DNA from: Pragia fontium DSM 5563 = ATCC 49100
GTDB lineage: Bacteria > Pseudomonadota > Gammaproteobacteria > Enterobacterales > Enterobacteriaceae
NCBI RefSeq assembly: GCF_900112475.1
Contig: NZ_FOLW01000001.1
Span: 310,001 to 374,000, forward strand
Direction: 5' to 3'
Length of the DNA: 64,000 bases
Positions 29,412 to 38,661 of this stretch are shown piece by piece. The notes under the pieces were generated by a model. That model was not told the origin of the DNA. It saw only the letters and a program-made list of their open reading frames with translations, and made no database searches. The first letter of the stretch is position 1. Each line of letters starts with the position of its first letter. The position numbers and the translations under genes are program-made.

Positions 29412-30449
29412 ATGAACCATAAAATTCATCGCTCTTTACCCCAAATCATAACCTGTACCTGCTTGGGGTTAACCCTGTCTGCTGGCGTCGCTGTTACCCA
29501 TATTGCCCATGCTGCGCCGACCCTTTCTTTACGCGTCTATTCCTCATTACCGGCGGATGAAAACTCAGCCCACTATGTCTGGTACCAGCGTTTTCAAAAC
29601 AATATTGATGCTAACGACAAACTCAAGGGCAAAATCAAACTCAACTATTTTCCTAATGGAATGCTCGGTAAAGAGGCGGATGCCACTCAACAAGTACGCA
29701 TTGGTGCCATTAATATGATGATTTCTGGCACCTCAATTTGGGCCACACTGGTACCGGAAGTCGGTGTGTTGGATTTAGGCTATCTGTTTAAAGACTATGA
29801 CCATGTTGGCCGAGCGTTGGACGGAAAACCAGGGAAAACCCTGTCCGATATGATGATGGATAAAGCCAACGTTATGGTTCTCGGCTATGGCTACAGCTTG
29901 GGTGCTCGCAACGTTTATACCAAAAAAGAAGTCAATACTCCGAACGACCTGAAAAATCTAAAAATTAGAGTGTTACCGGTACCAAATTTCATCGCTACCC
30001 TAAATCATATGGGAGCCGTAGCGATTCCTATGCCCGGTGGTGAGGTTTACTCCGGCCTGCAAATGGGCGTCATTGACGGTGTAGAACACGATGCCGCCAC
30101 GGTATTTGCCAGCAAATATTATGAAATAGCCAAAAATGCCACTCTGACCCAGCACATCTACAACCCGGTGATGATTGCCATGAATAAATCCTCTTTTGAA
30201 AGGATCCCGACCGAGCTACGCGCCGATGTTCTGGCTGCCGCGGCAGAAGCCACGGATTACGAGAGAAAGCAGTCACAGTCTATGGAGCAGAAAGCCATTA
30301 AGGAACTCGAGTCCAAGGGCGTGGTGTTTAAGGCTACCGACCGAGATTACTTCCGCCAACAGGTTCAATCGGTCTGGAAGGGCTATATGGCTAAATATCC
30401 GAATACTAAGGCCATCGTTGATGATATTACCGCTGCCGAAAATAAGTAA
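29412..30449 (+). CDS. TRAP transporter substrate-binding protein (DctP family)
   Basis: A 345-residue periplasmic binding protein with signal peptide ending AHAAPTLS. DctP-family features: LRVYSSLPADENSAHYVWYQRFQNNI, KLNYFPNGMLGKEADATQQVRIGAINM, the core LKNLKIRVLPVPNFIATLNHMGAVAIPMPGGEVYSGLQMGVIDGVE (with the substrate-carboxylate arginine in KIRV), and the helical C-terminus. It captures an organic acid, probably a sugar acid judging from the SDR and LacI neighbours, for the fused DctQM permease downstream. Confidence 0.93.
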   Translation: MNHKIHRSLPQIITCTCLGLTLSAGVAVTHIAHAAPTLSLRVYSSLPADENSAHYVWYQRFQNNIDANDKLKGKIKLNYFPNGMLGKEADATQQVRIGAINMMISGTSIWATLVPEVGVLDLGYLFKDYDHVGRALDGKPGKTLSDMMMDKANVMVLGYGYSLGARNVYTKKEVNTPNDLKNLKIRVLPVPNFIATLNHMGAVAIPMPGGEVYSGLQMGVIDGVEHDAATVFASKYYEIAKNATLTQHIYNPVMIAMNKSSFERIPTELRADVLAAAAEATDYERKQSQSMEQKAIKELESKGVVFKATDRDYFRQQVQSVWKGYMAKYPNTKAIVDDITAAENK

Positions 30450-30555
30450 TTAACCAAACACCGTCATGTAAGAAACAACGGTCAGGCATAGATGTACCGT
30501 ATATCTATCGCTTCGAGCATGCCTGCGCCGTTATTTCGCCAACAAGAGGTACATT

Positions 30556-32478
30556 ATGTCCGAATCCTCGATTATCGAAAAAGACATCGGTCAGCACGGG
30601 ACACATGATGCGATGGAGAGCAAACCTCAAATGCCATCCAAAGATATTATCGTGTTAAGCAAACTCAGTCGATGTCTGACAAAAATCACCGCCGGCGCTG
30701 GTGCTCTGGTGCTGTTTATCAACGTCGTCGTGGTATTTACTTCGGTTATCTGGCGCTATGCGCTGCACTCACCGCTGCATTGGGCGGAAGAAGTGGCTCG
30801 CGCCCTGATGATTGCTCTGGTGTTCTTTGGCGTGGCCACCTCCACCGGACGCGGTGGCCATATTGGCGTCGATCTGTTTTTACGCTTCCTGCCCGACTAT
30901 GCGCGCCCTTACGTGGTGCATGCCAGTCGCTGGATACTGGTTCTGGTCTCCGTTGGCTTAGTCGTATCGAGCTTTAGTCTGGTGGAAGCATCACTGCTAC
31001 AAACCACTGAAACCGGTCTGCCACAGGTGATCTATGTTGCACCAGTATTTATAGGTTCCGCAGTGATGCTGGTTGCGGCATTGGAACACGCTTTCCGTGA
31101 AAGAGCACGAGTGGTACTGATCAGCGCACTGGTTATCGCCGGTTTGGCCGTGGCAGGCTACATCAAGTTATCGCTAATGAACGATCCGTCTTCCGCTGCC
31201 GCTATTCTAATGCTGTTCTGCTTTGTGGTCGGTATTTTGGCCGGGGTGCCTATTGCCTTCACTCTGGGTATGTCAGCCATGGTGTTCTTTATTTGCGATC
31301 CCTCTTTACCATTTGTGTTCTTTTCCCAGCAGGTTGCCGCTGGCGTTGACCACTTTGTTTTACTGGCTATCCCCTTTTTCTTGTTGGCTGGAGCAGCGAT
31401 GGAAGTCAATGGGATGTCGACCCGTCTGGTAGAGTTGATTGTACGCGGCATGGGCAAATTCCGCGGTGGTCTGAATATGACGACCGTGCTGGCCATGGCC
31501 TTCTTCTCCGGGATCTCTGGGTCGAAACTGGCCGATGTTGCCGCCGTCGGCGGTGTACTCATGCCGGCAGTGCGACGCGCTAAGCAGGATGGAGAGGAAG
31601 CCGCTGGCGTATTTGCCGCTTCCGCCGTCATGGCTGAAACCATTCCTCCCTGCGTCAACCTGATTGTGCTGGGCTTTGTCGCCAATATTTCTATCGGTGC
31701 CCTGTTTATCGCCGGTCTGGTTCCTGCCGCCTGTCTACTGGTGCTGTTACTGATCGCTGCCAATATCTTTGGCCATCGGATTGATATCTCAGCAGCCTAC
31801 CCCATCCTGCGACCACGTAAACAGCTGCTGTTAGGCGCAGCCGTTGGCCTGATTATGATCCTGATGATCGGTCGCGGTGTGGTAGCAGGTATTGCCACTT
31901 CAACCGAAATCTCCGCCTTTGCCGTGGTCTATGCGCTGGTCGTTGGTCGATTAGCCTTTGGTGAGTTGACGCTAAAGGCTACGGTTAAGCTGTTTGTGGA
32001 TATTGCCGCCATGTCTGGCGTGCTGCTGTTTATCGTGGCCTGTGCCACCAGCCTCTCCTATGTGCTAACGATTCAGATGATCCCACAAATGATCGCTGAA
32101 CTGCTGGTCTCGATTGGTTTCAGCTACGGCGCATGGCTGTTCCTGATACTGACTATCGTGATTCTGATTATCTTTGGTGCCGTGCTGGAAGGTGCGCCAG
32201 CGTTGATTATTTTCGCCCCGATTTTAGTGCCCATCGCTATCCAATTGGGCTTTGATCCGCTGCACTTCGGCATCGTGATGATTCTGGCCATGGGCTTTGG
32301 CTTGTTCTCACCACCAATTGGCCTCGGGCTTTATACCACCTGCGCCATCTGCGGTGTAGAGATGAAGAACGTGATTAAGCCAATGGCAAAATATCTGGCG
32401 GTGGTATTGGTCGGCATTATCGTGGTGGCGCTACTGCCAATCATAACCGTTTGGTTACCAAGAATAATGGGCTACTAG
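30556..32478 (+). CDS. TRAP transporter fused permease DctQM
   Basis: A 640-residue inner-membrane protein that joins the small DctQ subunit (about residues 40-190; WRYALHSPLHWAEEVARALMIALVFFGVA) to the large DctM subunit (about 210-640; FFLLAGAAMEVNGMSTRLVELI, AFFSGISGSKLADVAAVGGVLMPA, PPCVNLIVLGFVANISIGALFIAGL, MGFGLFSPPIGLGLYTTCAI). It imports the DctP-bound acid using the sodium gradient. Fused QM proteins are a recognised variant. It begins 106 bp after dctP and ends 71 bp before the SDR start. Confidence 0.93.
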   Translation: MSESSIIEKDIGQHGTHDAMESKPQMPSKDIIVLSKLSRCLTKITAGAGALVLFINVVVVFTSVIWRYALHSPLHWAEEVARALMIALVFFGVATSTGRGGHIGVDLFLRFLPDYARPYVVHASRWILVLVSVGLVVSSFSLVEASLLQTTETGLPQVIYVAPVFIGSAVMLVAALEHAFRERARVVLISALVIAGLAVAGYIKLSLMNDPSSAAAILMLFCFVVGILAGVPIAFTLGMSAMVFFICDPSLPFVFFSQQVAAGVDHFVLLAIPFFLLAGAAMEVNGMSTRLVELIVRGMGKFRGGLNMTTVLAMAFFSGISGSKLADVAAVGGVLMPAVRRAKQDGEEAAGVFAASAVMAETIPPCVNLIVLGFVANISIGALFIAGLVPAACLLVLLLIAANIFGHRIDISAAYPILRPRKQLLLGAAVGLIMILMIGRGVVAGIATSTEISAFAVVYALVVGRLAFGELTLKATVKLFVDIAAMSGVLLFIVACATSLSYVLTIQMIPQMIAELLVSIGFSYGAWLFLILTIVILIIFGAVLEGAPALIIFAPILVPIAIQLGFDPLHFGIVMILAMGFGLFSPPIGLGLYTTCAICGVEMKNVIKPMAKYLAVVLVGIIVVALLPIITVWLPRIMGY

Positions 32479-32549
32479 TTCTGGAATATACCGCGTTATC
32501 AACAAATAGAAATGTTTTCAATACGTTAATAAAAAATAGAGGTTTACCC

Positions 32550-33323
32550 ATGTTAAATGAATTAAACGGCAAACGCGTTCTGATCACTGGCTCTACCGCC
32601 GGTATCGGATTGGCCACCGCAAAACTGTTTTTACAATATGGCGCTCAAGTTGGTATCAACGGGCTGTCCACCGTTCTAAGCCAAACAACATTAACCGAGC
32701 TGGATAAACTACCGGGTGAGTATGCCATTTTCCCTGCCGATCTCACTCAATCCGCCAACTGTGAAAAACTGGTCAATGATTTCGTTCATCGCTTTGGTGG
32801 TATGGATGTATTGATTAACAACGCTGGTGGCCTCGGTGGTCGCAGCAATCTGGAAAATATCGACGATGAGTTTTATGACAAAGTGATGGATCTCAATGTG
32901 CGCTCGCTACTGATGACCACCAAATTCGCCATTCCACACCTGCGGGAAGCCGCTAAAACCAGCGGTATCACTAGCACGGTACTCAGTACCGGTTCTATTG
33001 CCGGGCGCGACGGTGCCGGAATTGGCGCAGGCATCTACGGCAGCGCTAAAGCCTGGGTTCATAACATTCACCGTAACTGGGTTAAAGAGTTTACTAAAGA
33101 CAATATTCGTTTCAATATCGTTTCTCCCGGCAGCATTGATACCGCCTTCCATCACGGTAAGAGTGAAGAAGTACTTGCTACTATGCGTAATTCAATCCCG
33201 ATGGGGCGTTTTGGAACCAGTGAAGAAGTGGCACCAACCTATCTGTTTTTAGCAACGCACGCCTTCAGCGGCTATATCACCGGCCAAATTGTCGACGTAA
33301 ACGGCGGCCAGATGGCACCATAG
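32550..33323 (+). CDS. Short-chain dehydrogenase/reductase
   Basis: A 257-residue NAD(P)-dependent SDR. Cofactor loop TGSTAGIGLATAKLF (about residues 13-27), NNAGG (about 92-96), active site with Ser (LSTGSIAGRDG) and Tyr-x3-Lys (YGSAKAWV), and the C-terminal GxxxDVNGGQMAP. ATG 32550 is chosen for TAGAGG upstream and a normal SDR N-terminus; the frame is open to 32451 inside the dctQM gene. Placement between a TRAP transporter and a LacI regulator suggests it oxidises or reduces the imported sugar acid. Confidence 0.9.
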   Translation: MLNELNGKRVLITGSTAGIGLATAKLFLQYGAQVGINGLSTVLSQTTLTELDKLPGEYAIFPADLTQSANCEKLVNDFVHRFGGMDVLINNAGGLGGRSNLENIDDEFYDKVMDLNVRSLLMTTKFAIPHLREAAKTSGITSTVLSTGSIAGRDGAGIGAGIYGSAKAWVHNIHRNWVKEFTKDNIRFNIVSPGSIDTAFHHGKSEEVLATMRNSIPMGRFGTSEEVAPTYLFLATHAFSGYITGQIVDVNGGQMAP

Positions 33324-33336
33324 CCATCACATTGTC

Positions 33337-33368
33337 CCGACCGTTGAGTTATAAAACGGAACGGTCGG
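33337..33368 (+). terminator. Hairpin between SDR and LacI-family genes
   Basis: A perfect 9-bp stem CCGACCGTT / AACGGTCGG with a 14-nt loop lies just after the SDR stop. It could be a terminator or a regulator site; no T-run follows. Confidence 0.5.
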
Positions 33369-33439
33369 AAATATAAGATACTTACAAATAAAAAACCTTT
33401 AGAATCATTGATCAAAATGGATCGGTAGTGGGAAATATC

Positions 33440-34489
33440 ATGGCAAATATTCGGGATGTAGCACGTAGCGCAGGCGTATCGGTCAGTTCAGTCTCCAACG
33501 TTCTTAATGGGCGAACCGATCAGATGCGTAAAGAGACCCTGCTGCGTATCGAAGCCGCCATGGTTGAACTGAACTATCACCCCAATCGTGCTGCCCAGCA
33601 ATTGAAAACCGGGCAGGCTAAAATGATTGGTCTGCTGGTTCCCTCCATTGTTAACCCTAGTTTTGCTGCGCTGGCGCGAGAAGTCGATCTGGCCGCCAAA
33701 AACAATCATGGCTACCGTGTTCTACTGGGAAATACTTATCGTCAGGAAGATGAAGAACAGGCTTTTCTGAACGATTTGATGTCCCACGGCGTACGCGGGG
33801 TGATTGTGGTATCCAGCTCGATTGAAAAATCCCACTTTGCCGAAGCGGCTCAACGCGGTCTGACCATGGTCAATTATGATGGTAGCTCGGTTAGCGGATC
33901 GGCAACCAACGACATGCTGTATGACAGCGTATCCATGGATAACCGACAGGCGGGGCGTATTGCAGCCCAGTATCTGATCGATCAGGGCTGCCGGGAAATT
34001 GCCTTCGTCACTGAGGCCAGTCGCACCGTCAGTCGCTCCCATAAGATTGAAGGCTTTCTGGCAACAGCCGCCGAAAATGGCCTGAAAGATCATAGTCAGG
34101 TTATTGAGGGCAAAGCGCTGACCGCCTATGGCGATACGGAGATGGCCGAGCTAGGCCACCATCTGGCGCAAACCATCAGTCGGTTGGAGAAACGACCTAA
34201 CGGCATCGTTGCCATCAATGATGTGTTGGCGATTGGTTTGATTGCTGGTTTGCGTAGCTTAGGCGTGCGGGTTCCTGAAGATATCTCGGTCGTAGGTATC
34301 GATAATATTTCACTGTCGGGGCTCATTCATCCGGCGCTAACATCCGTTGCCCCACCGCTGGCCGATATGGCCAATACCATGGTGGAACGGCTAATTACCC
34401 GTTTAAATGCGCCGCAGACAAATGCTGAAGAGTTTTTATTTACCCCAACGTTAGTCATTAGAGATTCAGTGATTAAACGAAACGAATAA
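33440..34489 (+). CDS. LacI-family transcriptional regulator
   Basis: A 349-residue repressor. The N-terminal HTH reads MANIRDVARSAGVSVSSVSNVLNGRTDQMRKETLLRI with hinge helix NRAAQQLKTGQA. The sugar-binding core follows (IGLLVPSIVNPSFAALAREV, GVRGVIVVSSS, GIVAINDVLAIGLIAGLRSLGVRVPEDISVVGIDNI). ATG 33440 gives the standard start; a GTG at 33428 is in frame. It probably controls the TRAP-SDR operon through the inverted repeat at 29264-29294. The inducer is unknown. Confidence 0.92.
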   Translation: MANIRDVARSAGVSVSSVSNVLNGRTDQMRKETLLRIEAAMVELNYHPNRAAQQLKTGQAKMIGLLVPSIVNPSFAALAREVDLAAKNNHGYRVLLGNTYRQEDEEQAFLNDLMSHGVRGVIVVSSSIEKSHFAEAAQRGLTMVNYDGSSVSGSATNDMLYDSVSMDNRQAGRIAAQYLIDQGCREIAFVTEASRTVSRSHKIEGFLATAAENGLKDHSQVIEGKALTAYGDTEMAELGHHLAQTISRLEKRPNGIVAINDVLAIGLIAGLRSLGVRVPEDISVVGIDNISLSGLIHPALTSVAPPLADMANTMVERLITRLNAPQTNAEEFLFTPTLVIRDSVIKRNE

Positions 34490-34627
34490 ACTATCGCTCA
34501 ACGCCCACCAATACGGGCAATGTGAACTTTTCACGGCGATTAAACAGCAGTAAACCGGATATCCAGGCCGATATTTTCCTCTTATCAGCCGGGGTTTGTA
34601 TGACCTAAATTTAGCGTGGAGCTAATT

Positions 34628-35044
34628 ATGACAACCTCTTCTTGCAGTTATTGTCATCCTGAAAATGAGTTTGTACTGTGGCGCGACGAACAGTGTCGGG
34701 TACTGTTGGTAGAGCAAACCGACTTTACCGGCTGGTGCCGCGTAGTGTGGAATCAGCATCTGGCTGAATTAAGCGATCTAGATGAGCAGCAACGTCACCG
34801 TATCATGCAAGTCGTTGCTGAAGTAGAACACAATATCCGTAAACTGATGGCACCGAAAAAGATCAATCTCGCCAGTCTGGGTACCGGCCTCCCTCATCTA
34901 CACTGGCATATCATTCCTCGAAATGAAGACGACAGCCACTTTCCAGAACCGGTTTGGTGTCAACCGCTACGCCCGGGAGTGGTTCGCCCATTGGCGAAAA
35001 ACTTTGTCGATGAAATGAAAAAACGCCTAAGTGCAGCACTATAA
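34628..35044 (+). CDS. HIT-domain protein
   Basis: A 138-residue histidine-triad hydrolase or transferase. The HIT motif is LPHLHWHIIPR (His-x-His-x-His) near residue 95. The N-terminus CSYCHPENEFVLWRDEQCRVLLVEQ carries a Cys-x2-Cys pair. Families with this layout act on nucleotide phosphoramidates or dinucleoside polyphosphates. ATG 34628 follows GTGGAG. It stands alone upstream of the tRNA-Leu gene. Confidence 0.9.
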   Translation: MTTSSCSYCHPENEFVLWRDEQCRVLLVEQTDFTGWCRVVWNQHLAELSDLDEQQRHRIMQVVAEVEHNIRKLMAPKKINLASLGTGLPHLHWHIIPRNEDDSHFPEPVWCQPLRPGVVRPLAKNFVDEMKKRLSAAL

Positions 35045-35317
35045 TTTTTTAAATACCAATAACGCCTTCTTATATCGATGTTGTACTGGCCCAGTACCGA
35101 TGCTGAGCCAGAGTAGTAAACAGACCGGCGTACCAGCAATACACCGTGTTTGTTGATGTTGTCGTAAGCTGTACCGTAGTAACTGAAGCTACTTTGTTTG
35201 TTACCAGCAATGCATGTGCCGATGTTACCAAAGTCGTACCGTAGTCAGCGGTGGCCGCAAGGCCACCCTTTTAGTGATTATTTTCCCACCAATCAGGTGA
35301 TTTTTAAGGGATAACGC
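35045..35317. other. Intergenic DNA with degenerate repeats and a terminator
   Basis: No gene seen. Loosely repeated blocks occur (ACCAGCAAT...GTACCGTAGT twice, near 35129-35180 and 35202-35244). A strong hairpin GGTGGCC-GCAA-GGCCACC followed by CTTTTAG (35251-35275) can terminate transcription ahead of the tRNA promoter. Confidence 0.5.
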
Positions 35318-35345
35318 TTGCGCGGTGTTCTTGGGCAGGTATAAT
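35318..35345 (+). promoter_or_regulatory. Promoter of tRNA-Leu
   Basis: -35 TTGCGC (35318-35323), 16-bp spacer, perfect -10 TATAAT (35340-35345), then a GC-containing discriminator. It lies 27 bp before the mature tRNA. Confidence 0.8.
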
Positions 35346-35372
35346 GCCAACGTTTTCCGCATTCTACTCTGT

Positions 35373-35457
35373 GCCTGAGTGGCGAAATCGGTAGACGCAG
35401 TTGATTCAAAATCAACCGCCTTCGGGTGTGCCGGTTCGAGTCCGGCCTCAGGCACCA
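35373..35457 (+). tRNA. leuX: tRNA-Leu (anticodon CAA)
   Basis: An 85-nt tRNA with acceptor stem GCCTGAG / CTCAGGC and encoded CCA. The anticodon loop TTCAAAA (anticodon CAA) sits on stem GTTGA/TCAAC. It has a class II long variable arm (CGCCTTCGGGTG), and the T arm GCCGGTTCGAGTCCGGC. It matches E. coli leuX closely in the D and anticodon arms. Its 3' end is used as an integration site here. Confidence 0.96.
35436..35451 (+). repeat. Island attachment site attL (tRNA 3' end)
   Basis: TCGAGTCCGGCCTCAG within the tRNA T arm and acceptor is repeated exactly at 42013-42028. Imperfect similarity continues past it (ACCATT, then AATGTCT versus AACGTCT). This pair delimits the island. Confidence 0.85.
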
Positions 35458-35569
35458 TTTAATGTCTATAGATGTCTCAATAAGTCTATAACATAATGAA
35501 AAGTAGAGTAAAAATCATAGGTACATTCCATTAGCGTCCGACTACGTCTATTGACAACCATTCTTTTTG

Positions 35570-35587
35570 GGGGTCATATTAGGGGTC
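35570..35587 (+). repeat. Paired GGGGTC motifs inside the left island end
   Basis: GGGGTC at 35570-35575 and 35582-35587 (12-bp period) lie between the tRNA and the integrase gene. A similar pair lies just inside the right end at 41942-41958. These are likely integrase arm-type sites. Confidence 0.5.
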
Positions 35588-35615
35588 AGGATAATATGAT
35601 CATGGAGTGTTCTAC

Positions 35616-36017
35616 ATGCCGCTAAACGATACTCAACTTCGCAATTTCAAGCCTAAAGAAAAATTATATAAGAGAGCTGATGGTCATGGCCTCTACATCC
35701 TAGTAAATCCTAACGGTTCAAAACATTGGTATCGTAAGTATTCTTTTCAAGGAAAAGAAACTCGAGCCTCCTATGGTCGATATCCCCAAATCTCTTTAGC
35801 TGATGCAAGAAAAATGCGTGATGCTGATATAGCCCTCTTGGCAAGAGATATTAATCCTAATGCCGTTCGTCAAGATAAAAAAGAAGCACAAAATATAGAT
35901 AATTCTTTCGAAGTTATCGCAAGAAGATGGCACTCAACTCAAAAAAAATGGTCTGCAAACCATGCGGCAAGAGTTTTAAAAAGGATGGTATTTACTATCA
36001 AAAACTGTCATATGTGA
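35616..36017 (+). pseudogene. Truncated tyrosine-recombinase integrase (P4 type), N-terminal part
   Basis: 133 residues that match only the N-terminal DUF4102 and start of the core-binding domain of P4-type integrases: MPLNDTQLRNFKPKEKLYKRADGHGLYILV, GSKHWYRKYSFQGKE, ASYGRYPQISLADARKMRD, then VIARRWHSTQKKWSANHAARVLKRM. Functional relatives are about 400 residues. The whole catalytic domain with Arg...His-x-x-Arg...Tyr is missing and AT-rich unrelated DNA follows. The island therefore cannot excise itself with this enzyme. Position directly after the tRNA is normal for these integrases. Confidence 0.9.
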
Positions 36018-36168
36018 CAGTTTAAAAAAATATCAAATAGTATAGAATCATTGAGTTTTCTAAAAAATATAACCAAATATAAATTTATAATTGCAATAAA
36101 ATTAAAAGAATATTTTTATATTCTGGATTTAGCCTTAAAGATACTATATTAATTATTAAGGAAAATAG

Positions 36169-37569
36169 ATGAGCCGTGTAGATTATTTTTCTTGGCCAAA
36201 AATGTCCCTATCTGTATCTAATTTAAAATTAGATAGAAACAATCCTCGTATTCCGCCTAATATCCCTACCCGAACCACGAAAGAAATTCTTGAATATCTA
36301 ATTAAAAATCAGGAAGTTAAAGACATAGCGGACAAGATAGTACATAAAGGATTCATTCCTCACGAACCAATTTATGTAACTAAAGAGAAGGATAGCTATG
36401 TGGTTTTGGAGGGAAACCGTAGAGTATCAGCACTTAAATGCTTATTGGATCCATTACTTTCCCCGTCTTCTCAACATAGGTATTTCCAACGATTACATAA
36501 TTTAATGAGCGGAAATCCTATAGAAAAAATAGATGTTATTGTTGCCCCGTCGCGAGAAGAAGCTGAAGATGTTCTATTTGAATTACATACAGAAAGAAAA
36601 AAAGAATGGAGTAGGCTACAAAAAAATGCATTTATAGCGAGGGCAGCAGTTCAAGAAGGTGAGACCATAGAGCAGATCGCTGAAAGATTCAATGTTAATG
36701 TGACAGATATACAAGCTGCTGTAACTGAACATTATTTAAGCAGTTATTTAATTGAATTGGACTTACCATCTGATATAGAGGAAAAAGCCCTCTCAGAAAA
36801 ATTTCATATATCAACTTTAGGAAGAATCGTTGGAAACTCTACATTTCTTGAATTTGTAGGCATGCGCATTGAAGGGACAACACTAAAAACAGATATTCCT
36901 ACATTTAAGTTTAATAGCCTCTTGAAGAAAATTGTCACAGATATCATTGAAAAGAAAATTAACTCACGAGTATTGAACGATAAAGAAGCAATTTCATCAT
37001 ATATAGAAAAGATATCTACTTTATTACCGGAAACAGGTGAAAATATCACACCAGTAAGCTTTTCTTTATATAAAGGAAATTCTCCTCCAGTACCTACACC
37101 TCAGCCTAAAAAAACTCGTTCAAAAACAGAGATGTTAATACCTAAGGGTAAAATCTATGAAACGGGTAATATAAAACTTGATATCCTTATTAATGAAGGA
37201 CAAAAGATTCAAGCAGGTAAATATATGTATTCATCTGCATTTTTGTTGCGTACTATTCTGGAAATGACAATATTAAGAATTTTCGAATCTCAAGGTAAAC
37301 TTGAAATTTGTCTTAATGATAGGCAAAGAACGCACAATTTATCTCAAAACATAAAATCCTTAACTAACCGGCCACAATGGTTCCAAAATCAAGCTCATCT
37401 TAATGATTTATTATCATTTATAGCCAAGGATAGTCCCCGCTGGGTTTCTTTAGAAACATTAAATCGTTACGTACATGGGGAATTTACAATCCCAGATAAA
37501 GAAATGCTAACTGCTATATGGTTGATCATTGAGCCATTAGTGCTAATGTGTAATAAAGAATGCAATTAA
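36169..37569 (+). CDS. ParB/sulfiredoxin-fold domain protein of island
   Basis: A 466-residue protein. The N-terminal part (residues about 12-110) looks like a ParB N-terminal nuclease/CTPase-type fold: SNLKLDRNNPRI, KGFIPHEPIYVTKEKDSYVVLEGNRRVSALKCL, where the EGNRR box is the hallmark. An HTH-like segment follows (IEQIAERFNVNVTDIQAAV, about 168-186). A Pro-rich linker (PPVPTPQPKKTR) leads to a helical C-terminal domain of about 140 residues. Plasmid ParB is shorter and paired with ParA; no ParA gene is present. Low GC marks foreign origin. It is 84 bp upstream of the methylase gene on the same strand. Function in the island is unknown. Confidence 0.75.
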   Translation: MSRVDYFSWPKMSLSVSNLKLDRNNPRIPPNIPTRTTKEILEYLIKNQEVKDIADKIVHKGFIPHEPIYVTKEKDSYVVLEGNRRVSALKCLLDPLLSPSSQHRYFQRLHNLMSGNPIEKIDVIVAPSREEAEDVLFELHTERKKEWSRLQKNAFIARAAVQEGETIEQIAERFNVNVTDIQAAVTEHYLSSYLIELDLPSDIEEKALSEKFHISTLGRIVGNSTFLEFVGMRIEGTTLKTDIPTFKFNSLLKKIVTDIIEKKINSRVLNDKEAISSYIEKISTLLPETGENITPVSFSLYKGNSPPVPTPQPKKTRSKTEMLIPKGKIYETGNIKLDILINEGQKIQAGKYMYSSAFLLRTILEMTILRIFESQGKLEICLNDRQRTHNLSQNIKSLTNRPQWFQNQAHLNDLLSFIAKDSPRWVSLETLNRYVHGEFTIPDKEMLTAIWLIIEPLVLMCNKECN

Positions 37570-37653
37570 AAAGTACAGCTATTATGGTTATCTACATGAT
37601 TTAACTGTAATATACAATATAATCTATCAATTTTTATAAGCTACACTATATCT

Positions 37654-38529
37654 ATGTCAAGAATAGCGTCACCTTTACGTTACCCTGGAGGAAAATCCTC
37701 GATATTCAAGATGGTATCGAGGATTATAGAGCATAATAATCTAAATAATGGCTATTATGCAGAACCTTACGCAGGTGGGGCGGGGCTGGCCTTGTCATTG
37801 CTATTCAGTGGAAATGTTAACAAAATATACTTAAATGACATTGACCGCTCTATATGGTCCTTTTGGTACTCCATCTTAAATCATACGGAAGAGTTTATTG
37901 ATAGAATCAGGGAAGTAGAAATCACTCTTGATGAATGGTACTGCCAGAAACATATTCAAGAAAATAAAATGACGGAGAATGAACTTGACTTAGGCTTTTC
38001 TTCATTCTTTTTAAACAGAACAAATAGATCTGGAATAATTTTAAAAGCTGGTCCAATAGGTGGATTTAAACAGAATGGAAATTATGATATAGATTGTCGA
38101 TTTAACAAAGAAAACCTCATAAAAAGAATATTAAAAGTTGTTGCTCATAAAAACCAAATTGAGTTGCATAACTTAGATGCAACTCAATTCATAACGTTAT
38201 TAGATAAAAAACTGACTCAAAATAATGGGTTATTCTGTATCGATCCTCCATACTATGAAAAGGGCGAATCATTATATACAAATTTTTATAAACCTAATGA
38301 CCATAGTTTATTAGCTAATTCTATTCGAAAACTAAGTCGCCCATGGATATTAACATATGATAATTCAAAAAAAATCAAAGCACTATATAATGAATTTGAG
38401 AAATATAATTTTAATTTAAGTTACTCCGCAGCAGATAAGAAAAAAGGTACTGAACTTCTGATTATTAATAGAAATATAAAAGTACCAGTGGAAATGAAAA
38501 TGGAAATCTTATTTGATATAGAAGAATAA
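37654..38529 (+). CDS. DNA adenine methylase, D12 class (orphan)
   Basis: A 291-residue N6-adenine methyltransferase of the Dam/D12 class. N-terminal SPLRYPGGKSSIF; SAM motif YYAEPYAGGAGLALSLLF (family form F-x-G-x-G); LNDIDRSIWSFW; catalytic motif IDPPYYEKGESLYTNFY (DPPY). The mid-region FFLNRTNRSGIILKAGPIGGF is typical of this class. No restriction endonuclease gene is nearby, so it is an orphan methylase. It could protect the island's own DNA or mark sites for the ParB-like neighbour. Confidence 0.9.
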   Translation: MSRIASPLRYPGGKSSIFKMVSRIIEHNNLNNGYYAEPYAGGAGLALSLLFSGNVNKIYLNDIDRSIWSFWYSILNHTEEFIDRIREVEITLDEWYCQKHIQENKMTENELDLGFSSFFLNRTNRSGIILKAGPIGGFKQNGNYDIDCRFNKENLIKRILKVVAHKNQIELHNLDATQFITLLDKKLTQNNGLFCIDPPYYEKGESLYTNFYKPNDHSLLANSIRKLSRPWILTYDNSKKIKALYNEFEKYNFNLSYSAADKKKGTELLIINRNIKVPVEMKMEILFDIEE

Positions 38530-38661
38530 ATATTAATTTTAAATTCATATAGATATATCATATAAATAGATATTTTAATAAAGTATCCGTAGAAAACACT
38601 TACATTTATCTTTTACGCCCGTAACCAGAAATGCTAAACTATAAAAGTGAGTTTGATAAAT

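Noticed and set aside
35225-35458. 77-codon minus-strand open frame over the tRNA
   Set aside because: It is the antisense of tRNA-Leu; this kind of frame is a known artefact at tRNA genes.
37654-38529. Restriction-modification system
   Set aside because: Only the methylase is recognisable; no neighbour has nuclease motifs that I can identify.
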